DNA of 35,063 nucleotides from Phycisphaerales bacterium (lineage in GTDB: Bacteria; Planctomycetota; Phycisphaerae; Phycisphaerales; JAGLTS01), in assembly GCA_023135165.1 (NCBI GenBank), contig JAGLTS010000004.1, positions 1-35,063 of the forward strand, in the 5' to 3' direction. The notes under the pieces were generated by a model. That model saw only the letters and a program-made list of their open reading frames with translations, was not told the DNA's origin and did no database searches. Shown one piece after another: positions 32,604-35,063 of this stretch (positions are counted from its first letter, which is position 1; each line of letters begins with the position of its first letter). The translations under genes were made by a program, and so were the position numbers.

Positions 32604-33051
32604 CCCCCACAACCCCCATGACCCCCACAACCCGCAAACCAGCGACGACGCGACTGACCGCATCGCACGAAAGCTCCGGCAAGTCAGCCCCGCACCGATC
32701 TCATCTGAGCTGCGCGAGCGTCTCCTCACCCCGCCGACCTACACCTTCACCCACAGCCACCGACTCGACCGCGCACTCAGACTGGCCTTCCCGTGGGCCT
32801 GCGCCGCGTGCCTCACCGTCGGCTTCTTCACCGGCTCGGGTTGGCAACACCGCACCGCGCCGCAGACCGAAAGACACGCCCCGGTCTCACAGAACGCCTC
32901 GCTCGATCCTCTGGCCGTGGGTTTTTCTAACGATTACCTCACACCCTGGCTGGCGACCGAGCCTGCCGATGACGACACCCAGCCCAACCGCGCGCCGGAC
33001 CGCATGACCGAACCGGTTCGGCCGCGCGATGCGTACACGCAGCAGATCTGA
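32593..33051 (+). CDS. Putative anti-sigma-like membrane protein
   Basis: A 152-residue protein with one membrane helix ('FPWACAACLTVGFFTGSGW', about 66-84). The cytoplasmic N-terminus (1-65) has a helical segment 'DDATDRIARKLRQVSPAPIS' and no zinc-binding H-x3-C-x2-C motif. The C-terminus is proline-rich and periplasmic. An 11-nt overlap with the sigma gene is the usual sign of an anti-sigma partner, but no known anti-sigma domain is recognisable, so the role is inferred from position. The gene opens with an 18-nt tandem repeat (32602-32637) encoding 'DPHNPH' then 'DPHNPQ'. Confidence 0.62.
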   Translation: MNTDPHNPHDPHNPQTSDDATDRIARKLRQVSPAPISSELRERLLTPPTYTFTHSHRLDRALRLAFPWACAACLTVGFFTGSGWQHRTAPQTERHAPVSQNASLDPLAVGFSNDYLTPWLATEPADDDTQPNRAPDRMTEPVRPRDAYTQQI

Positions 33052-33083
33052 CCACAACCGCTGCACAGCGGAGGTACACACGC

Positions 33084-34460
33084 ATGTCAAGCTCATTCAT
33101 CGTGCTTCGCACACTCGCTGCACACGCCGCTGTGTGTCTTCTTGCGCTCGCCGCTGTGAGCGCCCAGCCGCTTTCGCCCGAGGACCTGCGCATCGCCTCC
33201 TCAGGAACCGCGGATGAACTCGCACAGCTCGACCTCGACGACAACCTCGACCCGCGCACCGCTGAACTTGCCGTCATGCACGGCATCACGCGAACAAGGC
33301 GAGAAAACGCTGCAATCCTCTACCTCGAAGCGATGCTCGTCTTCCCTACACAAGATGCGCTCCTGGCATCCGTTAACGGCACGCCCGATCGGTTCGACCT
33401 GCTCGAAGATCCGGACTTCGACACCGTCCTGCGCAGCCGCGACTTCGACACGCTTCTCCGCATCGCGCTGCAGTGCAGAACGTGTGACTTCCAGGTCGAC
33501 AAGACGGCCGGCGCGACGACGCCCCTGCCGCACCTGCGAGAAGCGCCCCGCTTGGCCGAATACGCTGCAATCCGCGCTGATTACGATCTGGTCCGAGGTC
33601 GACCGTGGGCCGCGCTGCGCACGTACATCGACTTGCGCGAGCTTGCCCGCGACATCGCGGACGGGGCGGGCATCGTGAGCCTGCTCTCAGGTATCAAGCT
33701 CGAGCAGATGCAGCAGCACCGTCTGATGGATGCCCTGCCTCGACTCATCCAGGCCGGCATCCCCGCTGCAAGCATCGAGCGGCTGTACGCTTCACAGGTC
33801 CGTCCCGCCCCTACTGTTCACTCCGCCTTCAGCGCCGACACGCTTTTCCAGGATTCGCTCAAGCACGCCATCGCTGCGCTCGACGCCGGCGACTGCGATC
33901 TCTTCTGGTCACGCTTGGGCGCGCTGCACCGCTTGCGAAGCAGGACTGATCTGAAGTCCCTCGTCGTCGCGCGAAAGGCGCTCACCGAAGAAGACCTCGC
34001 CAACCCCCAAGCACTCGCCGCCTTCGCCCGCAACGAACTGCTCCTCTACAACGAGCACGTCGATCGAATCATCACCATCGCCGGACTTCCAGCAGAAGAA
34101 CGCGTTCGCGCCCTCCGCGCGTTGCACGAGCAACTTGTCGCCGACCTGCGCGTCGGCATCCTCGTCCGCAACTTCGCGCCCGTCCTGCCGGAGTTCGCGG
34201 ATGAGATCTTCAGACACAACCGCAACATCCGAGCCATGAATCTGCTCCTTGCAGCGGCCTCCCACCGCCAGCAGTCAGGCACCTGGCCTGAGAGCCTCGA
34301 CGCCCTGCGCCTGCTCAGACCCGAGCTTGTGGTTGAGGACCCCTTCCAAGGCGGCTCGCTTCACTATTCGCTTGAAAATGATACCGTCACGATTTCGTGG
34401 CAGTCCGGCCGGCCCGGCGACGATGCGTTCCCGACCTTCACCTGGCCACAGACACCCTGA
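33084..34460 (+). CDS. Secreted protein, unknown function
   Basis: A 458-residue protein with signal peptide 'MSSSFIVLRTLAAHAAVCLL' and cleavage near 'AVSAQP'. The mature part is mostly helical and lacks recognisable catalytic motifs ('RTRRENAAILYLEAMLVFP', 'RPWAALRTYIDLRELARDIA'). The tail, 'SHRQQSGTWPESLDALRLLR' and 'VEDPFQGGSLHYSLENDTVT', resembles the C-terminal domain seen in planctomycete secreted proteins of the type-II-pilin-like kind. GGAGG lies 10 nt before the ATG. It follows the anti-sigma-like gene by 32 nt and probably belongs to the sigma-driven unit. Confidence 0.75.
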   Translation: MSSSFIVLRTLAAHAAVCLLALAAVSAQPLSPEDLRIASSGTADELAQLDLDDNLDPRTAELAVMHGITRTRRENAAILYLEAMLVFPTQDALLASVNGTPDRFDLLEDPDFDTVLRSRDFDTLLRIALQCRTCDFQVDKTAGATTPLPHLREAPRLAEYAAIRADYDLVRGRPWAALRTYIDLRELARDIADGAGIVSLLSGIKLEQMQQHRLMDALPRLIQAGIPAASIERLYASQVRPAPTVHSAFSADTLFQDSLKHAIAALDAGDCDLFWSRLGALHRLRSRTDLKSLVVARKALTEEDLANPQALAAFARNELLLYNEHVDRIITIAGLPAEERVRALRALHEQLVADLRVGILVRNFAPVLPEFADEIFRHNRNIRAMNLLLAAASHRQQSGTWPESLDALRLLRPELVVEDPFQGGSLHYSLENDTVTISWQSGRPGDDAFPTFTWPQTP

Positions 34461-34467
34461 CGGAGCG

Positions 34468-34566
34468 GTCGCGAATATCCGACGCATCACCAAGGCGATG
34501 CAAATGATCGCGGCGGCCAAGTTCCAGTCTGCGATGATCCGCGAAAGCGCGTCAAAACCCTATGCG
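34468..34566 (+). pseudogene. atpG: Fragment of the ATP synthase gamma subunit N-terminus
   Basis: In frame from 34468 the sequence reads 'VANIRRITKAMQMIAAAKFQ' and then 'SAMIRESASKPYAGG'. This is the highly conserved first part of AtpG (the N-R-x-I-T-x-A-M-x-M-I-A-x-A-x-F pattern), about residues 9-40 of the family. There is no start codon, and sequence after Pro-Tyr-Ala is antisense to the sulfotransferase. An intact atpG is presumably elsewhere. It is a truncated copy stranded at a rearrangement point. Confidence 0.75.
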
Positions 34567-35063
34567 GGAGGCACTTGCGCGATGGTAGGAACCGGCGACT
34601 CCCGCTCGATGTCTTCAGTCAGACAGTGGTAGCCCAACTCACCCATGAGGTCGCCGACCTCGCGGACCACCCGGGCGCAAAACGCCTCGTCGGCTGCGAT
34701 CTCCCGGCGTCGTTCGAGGAAGTACGAACGGGCATCCACCACATTTCGGCGCTCCGTCATGTGACCCACCCTCACCACAGATTGAGCGGTCGAATGCACC
34801 AACCACCCGGTGCCTCGCGCGATCATTTCCTCCGTCGGTTCAACATCCGCCAGCGCGAACATCTCGCGAATCTGGCGTTCCGGATGGGCCACCAGATCCT
34901 CATGGCGAAAGAGACCGACCCGCGGATCAGGCTGCTCCTCAAGTGAAAGCCAGGTCCGCGCCGCTTTCTTCCAGTTCGCACCGTTCTGTCCGAACAGCAC
35001 GTGGGCAGGCTTATCCCTGTTCCACGGCGTTTTGCGAGCCGACCAGAACATCTCCTGCGGATG
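34560..35063 (-). CDS. Sulfotransferase, C-terminal part (runs off the window)
   Basis: The visible 167 codons continue past the right edge, so the N-terminus with the PAPS-binding loop is outside. The frame from the edge reads 'HPQEMFWSARKTPW', likely the end of the conserved V-R-H/D-P segment, and continues through 'NGANWKKAARTWLSLEEQPD', 'VGLFRHEDLVAHPERQIREM' and 'FALADVEPTEEMI', a pattern shared by PAPS-dependent sulfotransferases (R-Y-E-D-L ... P-x-x-x-x). The ATG at 35051 is internal: AGGAG touches it with no spacer. It transfers sulfate to an unknown acceptor. Its 3' end overlaps the atpG fragment. Confidence 0.75.
   Translation of the reverse strand, partial: HPQEMFWSARKTPWNRDKPAHVLFGQNGANWKKAARTWLSLEEQPDPRVGLFRHEDLVAHPERQIREMFALADVEPTEEMIARGTGWLVHSTAQSVVRVGHMTERRNVVDARSYFLERRREIAADEAFCARVVREVGDLMGELGYHCLTEDIERESPVPTIAQVPPA

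Noticed and set aside
32602..32637. Could the short direct repeats in the window be a CRISPR array?
   Set aside because: The repeats found (18-nt, 22-bp, 117-bp) are adjacent or coding, without regularly spaced unique spacers or cas genes.

Overview
The window looks like chromosomal DNA from a planctomycete, most likely class Phycisphaerae. This is an inference from four things: the GC-rich, strongly codon-biased sequence; a secreted RCC1-repeat protein that ends in a dockerin-like 'GDLNGDGQ...' calcium module; a secreted VCBS/FG-GAP repeat protein; and a protease with the N-terminal 'VVTLKDGQ' module common in these bacteria. There is no rRNA, CRISPR array, phage block or intact transposon. 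Coding density is high, and genes sit in short co-directional groups.

Layout. 1-1018: a short interspersed repeat, a decayed IS1380-type transposase and the promoter/leader of the RCC1 protein gene (1019-2086). 2281-2450: a decayed C-terminus of a WYL-type regulator. 5466-2466 (minus): a four-gene operon of a DUF2752 membrane protein, two related small lipoproteins and a GT4-type glycosyltransferase. 5643-5716: tRNA-Pro(UGG) followed by a strong hairpin. 8704-6001 (minus): RNase Y and a co-transcribed, unrecognised beta-helix-like membrane protein. 8705-9572 holds no convincing gene. 9573-11263: an ArfB-type ribosome-rescue hydrolase and three small membrane or exported proteins. 11504-11902: an HU-like protein with a lysine-rich tail and a clear terminator. 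12128-13912: an FAD/NAD(P) disulfide oxidoreductase paired with a stand-alone receiver. 14013-15104: release factor 1. 15338-20247: a LuxR-type regulator, a fused AroD-AroE enzyme, an HD-GYP-like protein with altered motif residues and a GGDEF cyclase. 23217-20260 (minus): a secreted trypsin-like protease and a large secreted acidic protein. 23319-27362: a VCBS-repeat protein, an endonuclease/exonuclease/phosphatase-fold lipoprotein and a membrane protein. 31961-27462 (minus): an ABC ATPase, a MacB/FtsX-type permease and a membrane-fusion protein, forming one export system. 32112-34460: an ECF sigma factor, an overlapping anti-sigma-like membrane protein and a secreted protein. 34468-34566: a fragment of atpG. 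35063-34560: the C-terminal part of a sulfotransferase that runs off the window.

The most notable points are: (i) a 51-bp near-copy of the ECF sigma gene beyond the far end of the divergent ABC exporter, so the exporter is bracketed by direct repeats; (ii) the unrecognised beta-helix plus membrane protein behind RNase Y; (iii) at least three genes with a TANNNT hexamer exactly 6 nt before the start codon, suggesting leaderless mRNAs; (iv) a perfect-arm palindrome in the divergent control region of the protease and VCBS genes; and (v) several gene fragments (IS1380 transposase, WYL regulator, ECF sigma, atpG) that mark past rearrangements. No clearly new defence or mobile system is visible.
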